Positions 36,058 through 46,190 of a stretch of 64,000 bases of DNA are shown in pieces. Under the pieces are notes generated by a model. That model did not search any database, was not told where the DNA came from, and was given only the letters and a program-made list of their open reading frames with translations. Each line of letters begins with the position of its first letter. Position 1 is the first letter of the stretch. This DNA is from Gracilibacillus salitolerans (GTDB lineage: Bacteria; Bacillota; Bacilli; Bacillales; Amphibacillaceae). Position numbers and translations under genes: made by a program. The stretch is taken from NCBI RefSeq assembly GCF_009650095.1, contig NZ_CP045915.1, forward strand, positions 2,108,001 to 2,172,000. Direction: 5' to 3'.

Positions 36058-36465
36058 ATGTTTGAGTTGGATTTACGAAGTCGTAAGCCGATTTATGAGC
36101 AGTTAGTAGATCGACTGAAGCAGTTAATCATTAATAATGTATTGGAAAAAGATGAAAAGTTACCCTCTGTACGTGTGCTTGCTCAGCAACTGTCGATTAA
36201 CCCTAATACAATTCAAAAGGCATATCGTGAATTAGAGGCACAAGGCTATATATATTCGGTGAAAGGGAAGGGAAGCTTCGTGAATCATATCATGATGACA
36301 GATAATTCGGCTGAAATAAAAAAGGTAAAAGAGCAGTTGAAAAAACACATATCAGAGGCGTTATTTTTGGGTGTATCCATTAATGAACTAGAGAAATTGA
36401 TTACAGAAGTGGATCGATCGGTAACAAGGGGGGATGAAGATGATTCAAGTTCAGAACGTAGTTAA
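36058..36465 (+). CDS. GntR-family repressor, YtrA subfamily
   Basis: A 135-residue short GntR protein. The winged helix contains PIYEQLVDRLKQLI, LPSVRVLAQQLSINPNTIQKAYRELE and YIYSVKGKGSF. The C-terminal part is a short helical dimerisation segment without a ligand domain, as in YtrA. These repressors control ABC exporters in cell-envelope stress. It overlaps the ABC ATPase gene by 26 bases. Confidence 0.88.
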   Translation: MFELDLRSRKPIYEQLVDRLKQLIINNVLEKDEKLPSVRVLAQQLSINPNTIQKAYRELEAQGYIYSVKGKGSFVNHIMMTDNSAEIKKVKEQLKKHISEALFLGVSINELEKLITEVDRSVTRGDEDDSSSERS

Positions 36466-37339
36466 AAAATTCGATAAAGACTTTGTACTGAATGATGTGA
36501 GCTTAAAAATACAAAAAGGATCCATTTACGGCCTGTTAGGGTCAAATGGTGCAGGTAAAACAACCTTGCTAAAGACCATTGCTGGTATTATAAAGCAAAA
36601 TGAAGGAGCTGTGGAGATAGAAAGAAAACCGGTATTTGAAAATGTTGCATTAAAAGAAAGATTAGTGTTCATTCCCGATTCTCTGTTCTTTTTCTCCCAT
36701 TATACCGTAAAACAAATGGCCAACTTTTATATGGATATTTATCCTAAGTGGAATCAAAAGAGATTTGAACAAATGCAGCAATTACTGGATTTAGATCCCA
36801 ATCGCAAAATTCAACGTTTTTCAAAAGGGATGCAACGACAAGTAGCATTTTGGCTCGCATTATGTGCAATGCCTGATTATCTCATCCTTGATGAACCTTT
36901 TGATGGCTTAGATCCAGTTATACGCAGAAAAATTAAGTCTTGGATTATTCAGGATGTTGCCGAACGGGAAATGACTGTAATTGTTTCTTCTCATAATTTA
37001 AATGAGGTAGAAGATATTTGTGATGCTATCGGCATTATCCATCGTGGAAAATTGTTATTAGAAAAAGACTTAGATGAACTTAAATCTGATATTCATAAAG
37101 TGCAAATTGCTTTCAAGGAAGAAGTAGACCAAACATTTTTTGAAGAGTTAGACATTCTTCATCAAGAAAAACGTGGAAGTGTCTATATCTGTATTATCCG
37201 CGGTGATGTTCAGCAAGTGGAGGAAACAATCGAACAGTTTAATCCAGTTGTTTTTGATATTTTACCATTAACTTTAGAGGAAATTTTTATTTACGAAATG
37301 GAGGGTGTAGGATATGCCATCGAAAACATCTTACTTTAA
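36440..37339 (+). CDS. ABC transporter ATP-binding protein, YtrB-like
   Basis: A 299-residue ATPase with Walker A GSNGAGKTT, signature FSKGMQRQVAFW, Walker B YLILDEPFDGLDP and the H-loop in IVSSHNLNEVED. The start at 36440 has AAGGGGGG at proper distance. It partners the large permease that follows with a 26-base overlap. The arrangement of a GntR repressor, ATPase and ABC-2 permease matches the ytr type, linked elsewhere to antibiotic or envelope stress. Confidence 0.88.
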   Translation: MIQVQNVVKKFDKDFVLNDVSLKIQKGSIYGLLGSNGAGKTTLLKTIAGIIKQNEGAVEIERKPVFENVALKERLVFIPDSLFFFSHYTVKQMANFYMDIYPKWNQKRFEQMQQLLDLDPNRKIQRFSKGMQRQVAFWLALCAMPDYLILDEPFDGLDPVIRRKIKSWIIQDVAEREMTVIVSSHNLNEVEDICDAIGIIHRGKLLLEKDLDELKSDIHKVQIAFKEEVDQTFFEELDILHQEKRGSVYICIIRGDVQQVEETIEQFNPVVFDILPLTLEEIFIYEMEGVGYAIENILL

Positions 37340-39302
37340 AAAAGAATTATGGAAGCAAGCATTCCGCTCTTTCGGATGGATAGGATTAGGTTATTTTCTC
37401 GCCCTTCTTTTCTTATTACCACTAAAAGTTATTATGGTTAAAACCAGGAATGATCCAAGTGATATCACCTATTATCAAGAATATGTAGATGGCTTATTTA
37501 ATATAAATGGTGAAGTGCAAAGCATTCTAATTTTAACCGTTCCAGTTTTAGCAGCTATTTTTGCCTGTCGTTATATGCAAGTAAAAGGTTCAGCAGATTT
37601 TATTCATAGTTTGCCTTTAAAACGTTCACAGCTTTTTTACCATCAATTATTAATAGGTTATCTGATGATTATTATTCCTGTACTGCTTACTAGCTTTACT
37701 CTTTACATCATGTATGGAGTAATAGATGTTGATTTTATTTATCAGCACAAGGATATTTTGGACTGGCTTTATAACACCTTAACGTTTACAACTTTTATAT
37801 ACACAATTGCATTCCTTGTAGGTACATTCACTGGCATTTCAGTAGTTCAAGGTGCTTTAAGCTATATTGTTATTATTTTCCCTGTAGGTATTTCTTTATT
37901 AGTCATGGAGAATTTGAGAATGCTACTGATCGGGTTTAGTGGAGATTATTCCATTACGATGTCCTATTTTGCAAATATATCACCAATTTTTTGGATATTT
38001 GAATTATCCAACCAAAGTAATATAGAAATAGTTAACTGGTATTACTGGTTACTATCGATAATTTTTGTTGGATTATCTTTTGTTTTTTATCGAATTCGGC
38101 ACATTGAATCAGCAAATCAGGCGATTGCATTTCCATTAATGAAGCCTATCTTTAAATTTGGCGTAACATTTTGTTTTATGTTACTAGGAGGTGTTTATTT
38201 CGGTCATGTTCAAGAACCGTATGTAGGATGGATCATGTTCGGTTACGTATGTGGTGCATTGTTTGGCTATTTGTTAGCAGAAATGCTGCTTCAAAAAACA
38301 TGGCGTGTATTTGATCAGTGGAAAGGTTTTGTGATCTATATAGGTATTTCCATGCTTGTTATATTATCTGTCATATTTGATTGGTATGGTTTTGAATCAA
38401 ATGTTCCAAACGAGGATGAAGTGGAAAGTGTCTTTTTTACCAGTGAGCACTTTCTCTATAATACGCATTATGATGCAGAAGATAATAAGATAAAACAAAA
38501 TATTACCGATCCGGAATTAATAAACCATGTGATTGATCTACATGACTTTATCATTGCCAATGATCCCATAGGACAGAATGGATATCATAGGTATACAGAA
38601 AATTCAACAAATGTAGATATTGTTTATCAATTAAACAATGGGAAAAGAATGGTTCGTCAATATTTCATTCCATCCATAGAAGAAACAGAGCAATACTTAC
38701 AGCCAATTATGGAATCAGAGGAATATAAACGATCAACTTTAGCTTGGTTGTTTGATGAAAATAGCAGTATAAGTTCTGTTGCCATCTCTGGTTATGATTA
38801 CAGACAGCAAGTAAATGATCAACAAACAATCAACAAAATTACCGATGTTTTGAAACAAGATTATCTTGATGCTTCATATGTAGAAATGACTCAAAATATG
38901 TATCGAGAAACTAAGTCTCTGGAATTTGAACTGGAATCATCGGAAAATTTCTATCACTTACCTTTATTAGATAGTTATACTAGCGTATTAGAAGTTTTAA
39001 AAGAAGAAGAATTAGATAGAGGTCTAACTATTAATAGCGAAGATGTTTCCATGGTTGCCATTACTAACACGGAGATGAATGAGGATATGTTTTATGAACT
39101 ACTACCTCATATAGAAGACATCGATCTTAACGAATGGATGCTTGTGGAAGAGAATGAGCAAATCGAAGAAATAATTAAGCTCAACAACGATGTAGAAGGT
39201 GTTTGGGGAATTGCTTTATACGGACCTCGCGATAATTTTATAGATGCTTATCAAGTTCGAGAAGATCAGTTACCAAGTTATGTTACAGAATATTTTGAAT
39301 AG
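37314..39302 (+). CDS. ABC-2 type permease with large C-terminal domain
   Basis: A 662-residue membrane protein. About ten hydrophobic segments occupy roughly residues 20-360, beginning RSFGWIGLGYFLALLF and containing SLPLKRSQLFYHQLL, a common loop of Bacillus ABC-2 permeases. The last 300 residues are soluble, acidic and probably extracytoplasmic. This layout matches large YtrC/DUF6449-type permeases. The gene overlaps the ATPase by 26 bases and precedes the sigma factor by 18. Confidence 0.8.
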   Translation: MPSKTSYFKKELWKQAFRSFGWIGLGYFLALLFLLPLKVIMVKTRNDPSDITYYQEYVDGLFNINGEVQSILILTVPVLAAIFACRYMQVKGSADFIHSLPLKRSQLFYHQLLIGYLMIIIPVLLTSFTLYIMYGVIDVDFIYQHKDILDWLYNTLTFTTFIYTIAFLVGTFTGISVVQGALSYIVIIFPVGISLLVMENLRMLLIGFSGDYSITMSYFANISPIFWIFELSNQSNIEIVNWYYWLLSIIFVGLSFVFYRIRHIESANQAIAFPLMKPIFKFGVTFCFMLLGGVYFGHVQEPYVGWIMFGYVCGALFGYLLAEMLLQKTWRVFDQWKGFVIYIGISMLVILSVIFDWYGFESNVPNEDEVESVFFTSEHFLYNTHYDAEDNKIKQNITDPELINHVIDLHDFIIANDPIGQNGYHRYTENSTNVDIVYQLNNGKRMVRQYFIPSIEETEQYLQPIMESEEYKRSTLAWLFDENSSISSVAISGYDYRQQVNDQQTINKITDVLKQDYLDASYVEMTQNMYRETKSLEFELESSENFYHLPLLDSYTSVLEVLKEEELDRGLTINSEDVSMVAITNTEMNEDMFYELLPHIEDIDLNEWMLVEENEQIEEIIKLNNDVEGVWGIALYGPRDNFIDAYQVREDQLPSYVTEYFE

Positions 39303-39320
39303 GGAGGGGAGGTGTAATCA

Positions 39321-39857
39321 ATGTTCACGAATGACATTTATCAATCATTAGTAGAACAGTATCAGTCCATGATGCACTATACAGCATTAAAAATTGTTAA
39401 AGATCAACAAATAGCGGAAGATATTGTACAAGAGACGTGGATTAAGGTAATGAAACATCAAGTAGACATGGAAACAATTGATAAATTAGGAGCATGGTTA
39501 CGAACTGTCACCTCAAGAACCGCGATTGATATTTTGCGCAAAGAAAAGCGGAGTCATACATGCTTACTTGATAATCCATATTTGTTGGAAGAACTAGTTA
39601 TTTGTTCATCAAATGAAGTAGATGATCAGATAAACTGGAAATCAACATTGGATGAATTAGAGCAATGTATAAATAAAAGTAAGAAGTTAAAACACGTCTT
39701 TCAGTTGAAATTTAAATTAGAATTAGATGATGACCAAATAGCCAAAACATTAAATATTAGTCATTCAGCTGTTAAAACGCGAATTTTTAGAGCGAGACAA
39801 TTATTAAAAAAGCATTACCAAATCAATGATGATTATATGTTAAAACCAGGAGCTTAA
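39321..39857 (+). CDS. ECF-type RNA polymerase sigma factor
   Basis: A 178-residue sigma-70 family protein. Region 2 reads ALKIVKDQQIAEDIVQETWIKVM and AWLRTVTSRTAIDILRKEKR; region 4 reads FQLKFKLELDDDQIAKTLNISHSAVKTRIFRARQLLKKH. No anti-sigma gene follows; the next genes after a terminator encode small proteins. It is the last gene of the GntR-ABC operon with its own AGGGAGGGGAGG site. How its activity is restrained is not evident. Confidence 0.88.
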   Translation: MFTNDIYQSLVEQYQSMMHYTALKIVKDQQIAEDIVQETWIKVMKHQVDMETIDKLGAWLRTVTSRTAIDILRKEKRSHTCLLDNPYLLEELVICSSNEVDDQINWKSTLDELEQCINKSKKLKHVFQLKFKLELDDDQIAKTLNISHSAVKTRIFRARQLLKKHYQINDDYMLKPGA

Positions 39858-39875
39858 ATGTTTCTGGTTTTTTCT
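39842..39875 (+). terminator. Terminator at the end of the sigma factor gene
   Basis: AAAACCAG pairs with CTGGTTTT and a T run follows. The stem begins inside the last codons of the sigma gene. Confidence 0.7.
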
Positions 39876-39929
39876 TTTACCAAATAGGTTTATAATGGGA
39901 TTAGTACTGTTAATCAAAGGATGAATTTC

Positions 39930-40187
39930 ATGAGTTATATTATATATGTTGTCTTACCTTGGATATTTTTATGCTTATTTGTAATTGGTGTGGTCTACAG
40001 TTTATGGAAAAAACTTGCCTATTGGTGGGGATTTTTAAGTTGCGCAGTTGGTGTAGTTATTTATTTAATTGGTAACGAAGTAGTAGGCGGCTATAATGGG
40101 ATGAGTCTCAGTCTAATTGGTGCCTTACCTTTTACCATCGGTTTATTTATTTTATTTTTTCTTTTTGTCGGCAGCAAATTCCAGTAA
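39930..40187 (+). CDS. Small three-helix membrane protein, unknown function
   Basis: An 85-residue hydrophobic protein with three membrane segments. The ATG at 39930 follows AAAGGATG. No family was recognised. Confidence 0.6.
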   Translation: MSYIIYVVLPWIFLCLFVIGVVYSLWKKLAYWWGFLSCAVGVVIYLIGNEVVGGYNGMSLSLIGALPFTIGLFILFFLFVGSKFQ

Positions 40188-40263
40188 AACCTACAATAAT
40201 GCTGGTTAGAAATGAGCAAAACGTAAAGAATATAGGTGTACCCAAACGAATGGAGGGATACAC

Positions 40264-40356
40264 ATGAGAAGAGGAACAAGAATGTTGCCAATGCTTGCTT
40301 CTATTGGTATTGGAGCATATGCATATTATCAAATGCGAAGAAATAGAACGATATGA
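40264..40356 (+). CDS. 30-residue protein, possibly DUF3918/YrzQ-like
   Basis: A 30-residue ORF, MRRGTRMLPMLASIGIGAYA then YYQMRRNRTI, begins at 40264 behind GGAGGG and is followed six bases later by a perfect terminator. A basic N-terminus, short hydrophobic stretch and basic tail resemble the tiny DUF3918 proteins of Bacilli. Ribosome site and terminator make it credible despite its size. Confidence 0.65.
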   Translation: MRRGTRMLPMLASIGIGAYAYYQMRRNRTI

Positions 40357-40362
40357 TAATTG

Positions 40363-40392
40363 GAAAACTTGGCTACCCGCCAAGTTTTCTTT
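40363..40392 (+). terminator. Terminator after the 30-residue ORF
   Basis: GAAAACTTGGC and GCCAAGTTTTC form a perfect 11-bp stem with loop TACCC, followed by TTTC. Confidence 0.85.
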
Positions 40393-40456
40393 CACGTTTG
40401 ATGTTTGCTATAATAAAAAGAGTGAAAATTTTGCATAAAAGAAAGGATTTTTGATA

Positions 40457-41500
40457 ATGGGGAAACAATACATAGGTTATATTGGGTCATATACGAAAAA
40501 AGAAAGCCAAGGAATTTATCGGTTCACCTTGGACACAGTAGAGAAAAAAATAACGAATGTAGAAGTTGCTGCAAAACTTGATAATCCCACTTACTTAACT
40601 GTTAGCAAAAACAATCAATATGTATATGCTGTTTCAAAAGAAGGCGATCAAGGAGGAATTACTGCTTATAACATTACAGATGAAAGTGGATCATTAGAAA
40701 AAATAAACAGCCAAGCGACTGATGGTTCTGCTCCTTGTCATGTGAGTGTAGACAACAAAAATAATTTAATCGTTTCAGCAAATTATCATACGAAGCAAGT
40801 GGAGGCGTATTTAACTAAAGAAGATGGATCATTACAACCACCAAAATCTGTCGAGCATGAGGGGAACGGTCCGCATGAGCGTCAAGAAAAACCCCATCTT
40901 CATTTTGCAGGATATACGCCAGACGAACAATATGCAGTTGTGGTTGACTTAGGTAGTGATACCATAACAACCTATCGTCCTGATGGAGATGTTTTACAAG
41001 AAGTAAGTGTATTAACCGTAAAGCCTGGAAGCGGCCCGCGTCATATTGCCTTCCATCCTGATGGTCAATATGCATATGTGATGACAGAGCTTAGTAATGA
41101 AGTGGTTGTGCTTAAATATCATGAACAAGAAGGTACTTTTGAAGAAGTGCAGTATATTTCCACACTCCCAGAAGACTTTAACGAGAATAGCCAAGGCAGT
41201 GCGATTCATCTTTCTTCAGATGGAAAGTTTGTTTATGCGGGAAACAGAGGTCATAACTCGATTGCGATTTATCGTGTTAAAGCGGATCATATGGTAGAAT
41301 TTGTTGATTGGACATATACAGAAGGAGATTGGCCACGTGACTTTATACTAGATCCTACTGAACAATTCATTGTAGCAACCAATCAAGAAACCGGCACATT
41401 GGTATTATTCGAAAGAGATCAAGAAAAAGGAACGCTTACTCTTCTACAAAAAGACGTAAAAGCCCCAGAGGCCGTCTGCGTTAAATTTTTAAATTATTAA
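40457..41500 (+). CDS. pgl: 6-phosphogluconolactonase (seven-bladed propeller, YkgB type)
   Basis: A 347-residue beta-propeller lactonase (PF10282). Characteristic blocks are GYIGSYTKKESQGIYRF, NPTYLTVSKNNQYVYAV, GSGPRHIAFHPDGQYAYV and EGDWPRDFILDPTEQFIVATNQ. It hydrolyses 6-phosphogluconolactone in the oxidative pentose phosphate pathway. The ATG at 40457 is at reasonable distance from AAAGGAT; 40451 is too close. It is a single gene closed by a terminator. Confidence 0.9.
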   Translation: MGKQYIGYIGSYTKKESQGIYRFTLDTVEKKITNVEVAAKLDNPTYLTVSKNNQYVYAVSKEGDQGGITAYNITDESGSLEKINSQATDGSAPCHVSVDNKNNLIVSANYHTKQVEAYLTKEDGSLQPPKSVEHEGNGPHERQEKPHLHFAGYTPDEQYAVVVDLGSDTITTYRPDGDVLQEVSVLTVKPGSGPRHIAFHPDGQYAYVMTELSNEVVVLKYHEQEGTFEEVQYISTLPEDFNENSQGSAIHLSSDGKFVYAGNRGHNSIAIYRVKADHMVEFVDWTYTEGDWPRDFILDPTEQFIVATNQETGTLVLFERDQEKGTLTLLQKDVKAPEAVCVKFLNY

Positions 41501-41505
41501 ATAGA

Positions 41506-41535
41506 AAAAGGCCACTTTATATGGAGTGGCCTTTT
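41506..41535 (+). terminator. Terminator after pgl
   Basis: AAAAGGCCACT and AGTGGCCTTTT form a perfect 11-bp stem. Confidence 0.88.
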
Positions 41536-41741
41536 ATATGGATGAAAATGTTTTATCATGGTACTAATCGTCCGTAAAACCCCACTTCAAGGTTCAAGTA
41601 AATCGAGAAGAATGGGGATCAGGTGAGTTAACATCCTGATAAGTTTTGCTAACCCTCAATGGCGGACAAATAATCCCCACTGAGCGAAGTCTCACTTTAT
41701 AGAGATTGTTTCTATACTGGCTAAGAGAATTAAGTATCAAT

Positions 41742-41918
41742 TTATTCAATCGTCCGGTTATTGATATCTACATCAATTAACTCCATATTTTCCTTTGATT
41801 CATAGCGTGAAATAAAGCCATCACCATGACATATGGAGCAAGTATAACGCCATTCTTCATCATCCATTAATAACCCTGTACCTTCACAAGCTTTACACTT
41901 CATATGTTGTGAACCCAT
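41742..41918 (-). CDS. Small DnaJ-type zinc-motif protein
   Basis: A 58-residue ORF with two CxxCxGxG motifs (CKACEGTG and CSICHGDG), the zinc-binding repeat of DnaJ and of anti-TRAP-like mini-proteins. The remaining 24 residues are acidic/polar. The ATG at 41918 follows GGAAAGGAAG. It begins 20 bases after the aconitase stop on the same strand, so it is probably co-transcribed. Function unknown; a metal or RNA/protein-binding accessory is possible. Confidence 0.75.
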   Translation of the reverse strand: MGSQHMKCKACEGTGLLMDDEEWRYTCSICHGDGFISRYESKENMELIDVDINNRTIE

Positions 41919-41938
41919 CGCTCTACTTCCTTTCCGTA

Positions 41939-43873
41939 TTATTTTTGTTTTTGCTTAATCCAGTTGATAATACCACCTTGTAAAATAATATCGATATGAC
42001 GTTTCGTTAAGTCATGTCGTACTGGAATGTTACGATCTGTTCCTTTCAACTTAATGTCAAACGTATCTGTAACCTGAATGGTTTCATGTATATCACGGAA
42101 TTCCAATATGTCATCCTGTGACAGATAATCATAGTCCGTTTCATTAACAAATGTTAACGGAAGAATACCAAAGTTAATTAGGTTTTGTAAGTGAATACGA
42201 GCGAAATCTTTAACCAGTACCACCTTTAATCCTAGGTATCTTGGTGCGAGGGCGGCATGCTCACGGCTTGAACCTTGTCCATAATTCACACCAGCAACAA
42301 GAACATGGCCACCATTATCCCGTTTTTTCATTGCATTTTCATAATAATCTTCATCAACAATTTCAAAGGCAAACGTACTTATTTTTTGAATATTACTGCG
42401 ATAAGGCAATACTCTGGAACCACCAGCTAAGATCTCGTCAGTGGAAATATTGTCAGTCATTTTTAATAAAATTGGTAAGTCAAAGTTGTTTTTAATTGGT
42501 TCAAAATCTGGGATCGTCGTAATATTTGGTCCTTTTTCTAATTCCACGTCAGTATTTGTTGGTGGTGCTTCCAGCATTCCTTCCGTAGTGAATTTCTTCG
42601 GTTCTTGTATTCTCGGGTATTTCATATCTAATGTCCGTGGGTCAGTAATTTTGCCAGTTAAAGCAGAAGCTGCTGCTGTTTCAGGGCTGCATAAGAAAAC
42701 ACTATCTTCTCTTGTGCCTGATCTGCCGGGAAAGTTCCGCGGCGTAGTACGTAAACTGTTTCTTCCAGTTGCAGGCGCTTGCCCCATTCCAATACAACCA
42801 TTACAGCCAGCTTGATGCATACGAGCGCCTGCAGATAGCAGGTTGGCTATATGGCCATTTTCAACCAGCTGCTCCAGTAATTGTCGTGATGTGGGGTTAA
42901 TATCAAAGGAAATTCCTGATGCGATTTGTTTTCCTTTTACTATTTCGCTCGCAATGGCGAAATCCCGATAACCTGGATTTGCTGATGATCCAATATAGGA
43001 TTGGTATATTGTTTCTTCTTCTACTTCTGAGACAGGAACGACATTTCCTGGACTGGAGGGTTTAGCTATCAAAGGTTCTAATGTAGAAAGCTCAATATTT
43101 TCTTCTTCATCATATTTAGCACCACGATCTGCTTTTAATTCAATCCAATCCGCTTCTCGACCCTGCTGTCTTAAAAAGTTCTTGATTTCTTTATCTGATG
43201 GAAAGACAGTAGCTGTTGCTCCAAGTTCAGCTCCCATATTAGCAATAACATGTCGGTCCATTGCAGATAAATTTTTCACACCGGGTCCGTAATACTCAAT
43301 GATTTTACCAACGCCACCTTTGACATCATGACGGCGCAACAATTCAAGAATGACATCCTTAGCACTAACCCATTCTGGCAGTTTCCCCGTTAATTTTACT
43401 CCCATTACTTTTGGCATTTTTACATAGTAGGGTTCTCCAGCCATTGCCATCGCAACATCAATACCACCTGCACCCATGGCAAGCATTCCCATACAACCAT
43501 TTGCACATGTATGACTATCAGAGCCAAGTAATGTTTTACCTGGCTTGGCAAGCTGTTGCATATGGACAGGATGACTTACCCCGTTGCCTGGTCGGCTGTA
43601 ATAAATACCGAATTTACGTGCTGCACTTCGTAAAAATAGATGATCATCCGCATTACGGAAATCCTCTTGAATTAAATTATGATCTACGTATTGTGCAGAT
43701 GCTTCTGTTTTCACACGATCTATCCCCATAGCTTCCAGCTCAAGCATGACCATAGTACCCGTAGCATCTTGCGTTAAAGTTTGGTCAATTTTCAGACCAA
43801 TTTCTTTACCTGGTTGCATTTCCCCGGAGACCATATGCTTACTAATTAATTTTTGAGCGACATTTTGTTTCAT
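41939..43873 (-). CDS. Aconitate hydratase, short Aquifex type
   Basis: A 644-residue aconitase, clearly shorter than the about 900-residue AcnA/CitB of most Bacilli. [4Fe-4S] ligands are visible in FLCSPETAA and GCNGCIGMGQ. Other active-site blocks are LLGSDSHTCANG, ARMHQAGCNGC and YGQGSSREHAALAPRYLG. Length and sequence fit the 'putative aconitase, Aquifex type' subfamily, which retains the swivel domain at the C-terminus. It should isomerise citrate to isocitrate. AGGAGG precedes the ATG. Confidence 0.85.
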   Translation of the reverse strand: MKQNVAQKLISKHMVSGEMQPGKEIGLKIDQTLTQDATGTMVMLELEAMGIDRVKTEASAQYVDHNLIQEDFRNADDHLFLRSAARKFGIYYSRPGNGVSHPVHMQQLAKPGKTLLGSDSHTCANGCMGMLAMGAGGIDVAMAMAGEPYYVKMPKVMGVKLTGKLPEWVSAKDVILELLRRHDVKGGVGKIIEYYGPGVKNLSAMDRHVIANMGAELGATATVFPSDKEIKNFLRQQGREADWIELKADRGAKYDEEENIELSTLEPLIAKPSSPGNVVPVSEVEEETIYQSYIGSSANPGYRDFAIASEIVKGKQIASGISFDINPTSRQLLEQLVENGHIANLLSAGARMHQAGCNGCIGMGQAPATGRNSLRTTPRNFPGRSGTREDSVFLCSPETAAASALTGKITDPRTLDMKYPRIQEPKKFTTEGMLEAPPTNTDVELEKGPNITTIPDFEPIKNNFDLPILLKMTDNISTDEILAGGSRVLPYRSNIQKISTFAFEIVDEDYYENAMKKRDNGGHVLVAGVNYGQGSSREHAALAPRYLGLKVVLVKDFARIHLQNLINFGILPLTFVNETDYDYLSQDDILEFRDIHETIQVTDTFDIKLKGTDRNIPVRHDLTKRHIDIILQGGIINWIKQKQK

Positions 43874-44211
43874 CTCATTTGTCCTCCTAAAATTTTAATC
43901 CGACATATTTAGAATATACCTTACAGTTAATATTACACATTTTAATCGTTTATAAACTTTCTACGATAAAAAAGCAGTAAGAAGTTCCCTCCCGCTTTCA
44001 ATTATATGAATAGACTAGTTGGCAGCAAAAATAGATGGATGAGATAAATTTTGTGCTTCTAATTCTGAATTAGAGATGAGTGCTGTGGCATTCGCTGTAG
44101 CAAGATACTTCGCTGGTGTGGGGGTTCTGATTGATGAAAGAAGAAAATCTTGGAGATTAATTTCTGATTACCCCTCACTCTTGAAAAAAGTGGACGAAAC
44201 TAATTCCTACA
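43874..44211. other. Intergenic stretch without a supported gene
   Basis: It contains the aconitase promoter region. A 62-codon frame from 44076 has no ribosome site and runs through the htpG terminator, so it is not called. Confidence 0.5.
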
Positions 44212-44248
44212 AAAAAACGTCGCAGTTTGTGATAACTGCGACGTTTTT
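44212..44248 (-). terminator. Terminator of htpG
   Basis: AAAAACGTCGCAGTT and AACTGCGACGTTTTT form a perfect 15-bp stem with a six-base loop; T-rich on both strands. Confidence 0.9.
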
Positions 44249-44272
44249 AACGGAAGTTGTATGAGAGACAAG

Positions 44273-46153
44273 TTATACCATTACTTTACACATATCGTTT
44301 GTTAATGCTACGGGGTCTTCGATAGGTAAACCTTCAATAAGTAATGCCTGGTTATACAGAATATTGGTATATAGTTTTACTTTATCTTTATCCGATTCAT
44401 GAGCATGTACTAAGGCTTGGAAAATCTCATGCTTATTGTTGATTTCTAAGACTTTGTTTGCTTCAATGTTTTGATTATCAGGCATTTGTTTTAACACCTT
44501 TTCCATTTCAATCGAAACATCACCTTCAGCTGATAAGCAGACAGGATGAGTTTTTAGACGTGTAGAAAGTTTGACATCCTTTACTTTATTGCCAAGCATT
44601 TCTTTCATTTCAGCTAATAGTTCTTTATATTCCTCTTTTTGCTTCTCAGCTTCTTTTTTCGTTTCTTCATCTTCTAAATCAAGGTCACCACTTGAAACAT
44701 TTTTGAATTCCTTGTCGTCATAGCTCATCAACATCTTAATGGCAAATTCATCGACTTCATCTGTGAAATAAAGAATTTCATAGCCCTTATCTTTGACTAA
44801 TTCTGTTTGTGGTAATTTCTCAATTCGATCATGCGATTCACCAGTAGCATAATAAATATGCTCCTGATCTTCTGGCATGCGTTCTATATATTCTTTTAGG
44901 GCAACAAGTTTTTGCTCACTCGAAGAATAGAAAAGTAATAAATCTTTTAATTTATCTTTATTGGCACCGAAGTCAGAATAGACGCCGTATTTAATTTGAC
45001 GACCAAAAGCATTATAAAATTTCTCATATTTTTCACGATCGTTTTTCAGCATGCTTTGTAAATGATTTTTAACCTTTTTCTCAATGTTTTTCGCGATTAA
45101 TTTCACTTGGCGGTCTTGTTGTAAAATTTCTCTGGAAATGTTCAGTGAAAGATCTTCAGAATCGACTATTCCACGGATAAAGCTGAAATGGTCTGGCAAA
45201 AGATCTGCACATTTATCCATGATGAGGACGCCATTGGAATAAAGCTCTAGTCCTTTTTCAAAATCTTGTGAGTAATAGTTAAAAGGTAATTGTTCAGGAA
45301 TATAAAGAATGGATTGGAATCTAACCATACCATCTACACTGATGTGAAGATGACTTAATGGCTTATCAAATCCGAAATGTTTTTCCTGATAAAAGCTTTC
45401 GTAATCTTCGTCACTTAGTTCTTGTTTATTTTTGCGCCAGATTGGCACCATGCTGTTAATAGTTTGATCTTCGATGACGTCCACTAATTCTTCTTCATTA
45501 TCCTCTTTCGGTTTCTGTTCGGTAACCTCCATTTTAATAGGATAACGGATAAAATCAGAATATTTTTTAATGATAGATTTCAATTTATATTCTTCAAGGT
45601 ATTCATCGAAGTTTTCTTCTTCTGCATTTTCTTTAAGATGGATAATAATTTCTGTTCCAACTTCTTGTTTATCATACGGTTCTATTGTATAGCCTTCTTC
45701 GCCATCAGACTCCCATTTGTAGCCTTCATCACTGTGAAGTGAACGAGTATAAACAGTTACTTTGTCCGCAACCATAAATGAAGAATAGAATCCAACCCCG
45801 AATTGACCAATGATTTCCTGACCGTCTTTCATTTCCACTTCATTTTTGAAAGCGAGAGAACCACTTTTGGCAATTGTACCTAGGTTTTCTTCTAATTCTT
45901 CTTTTGTCATCCCAATACCAGTATCTTTAACAGTCAAAGTACGATTATTTTTATCTGTTTCCATGCGAATATAATAATCATCTTTGTTAAAAGAAATACT
46001 GTCATCTGTTAAAGCTTTATAGTAGATCTTATCGATCGCGTCACTAGCATTGGAAATAAGTTCACGTAAAAAGATTTCCTTTTGTGAATAGATAGAATGT
46101 ACCATCATTTCAAGCAATCGCTTCGACTCAGCCTGAAATTGTTTTGTTTCCAT
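44273..46153 (-). CDS. htpG: Chaperone HtpG (Hsp90)
   Basis: A 626-residue Hsp90 chaperone. The GHKL ATPase domain has [28 protein letters not shown] and [17 protein letters not shown]. Middle and dimerisation domains follow, with normal bacterial length. AGGAGGAG precedes the ATG. The promoter region holds a perfect CIRCE operator, so HrcA control is expected, whereas B. subtilis htpG is outside the HrcA regulon. Confidence 0.95.
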   Translation of the reverse strand: METKQFQAESKRLLEMMVHSIYSQKEIFLRELISNASDAIDKIYYKALTDDSISFNKDDYYIRMETDKNNRTLTVKDTGIGMTKEELEENLGTIAKSGSLAFKNEVEMKDGQEIIGQFGVGFYSSFMVADKVTVYTRSLHSDEGYKWESDGEEGYTIEPYDKQEVGTEIIIHLKENAEEENFDEYLEEYKLKSIIKKYSDFIRYPIKMEVTEQKPKEDNEEELVDVIEDQTINSMVPIWRKNKQELSDEDYESFYQEKHFGFDKPLSHLHISVDGMVRFQSILYIPEQLPFNYYSQDFEKGLELYSNGVLIMDKCADLLPDHFSFIRGIVDSEDLSLNISREILQQDRQVKLIAKNIEKKVKNHLQSMLKNDREKYEKFYNAFGRQIKYGVYSDFGANKDKLKDLLLFYSSSEQKLVALKEYIERMPEDQEHIYYATGESHDRIEKLPQTELVKDKGYEILYFTDEVDEFAIKMLMSYDDKEFKNVSSGDLDLEDEETKKEAEKQKEEYKELLAEMKEMLGNKVKDVKLSTRLKTHPVCLSAEGDVSIEMEKVLKQMPDNQNIEANKVLEINNKHEIFQALVHAHESDKDKVKLYTNILYNQALLIEGLPIEDPVALTNDMCKVMV

Positions 46154-46190
46154 TGTTAATCTCCTCCTTATATTGCTTGTTTTATGTATT

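Noticed and set aside
44076..44264. 62-codon ORF between aconitase and htpG
   Set aside because: No ribosome site, and its last third is the htpG terminator stem.
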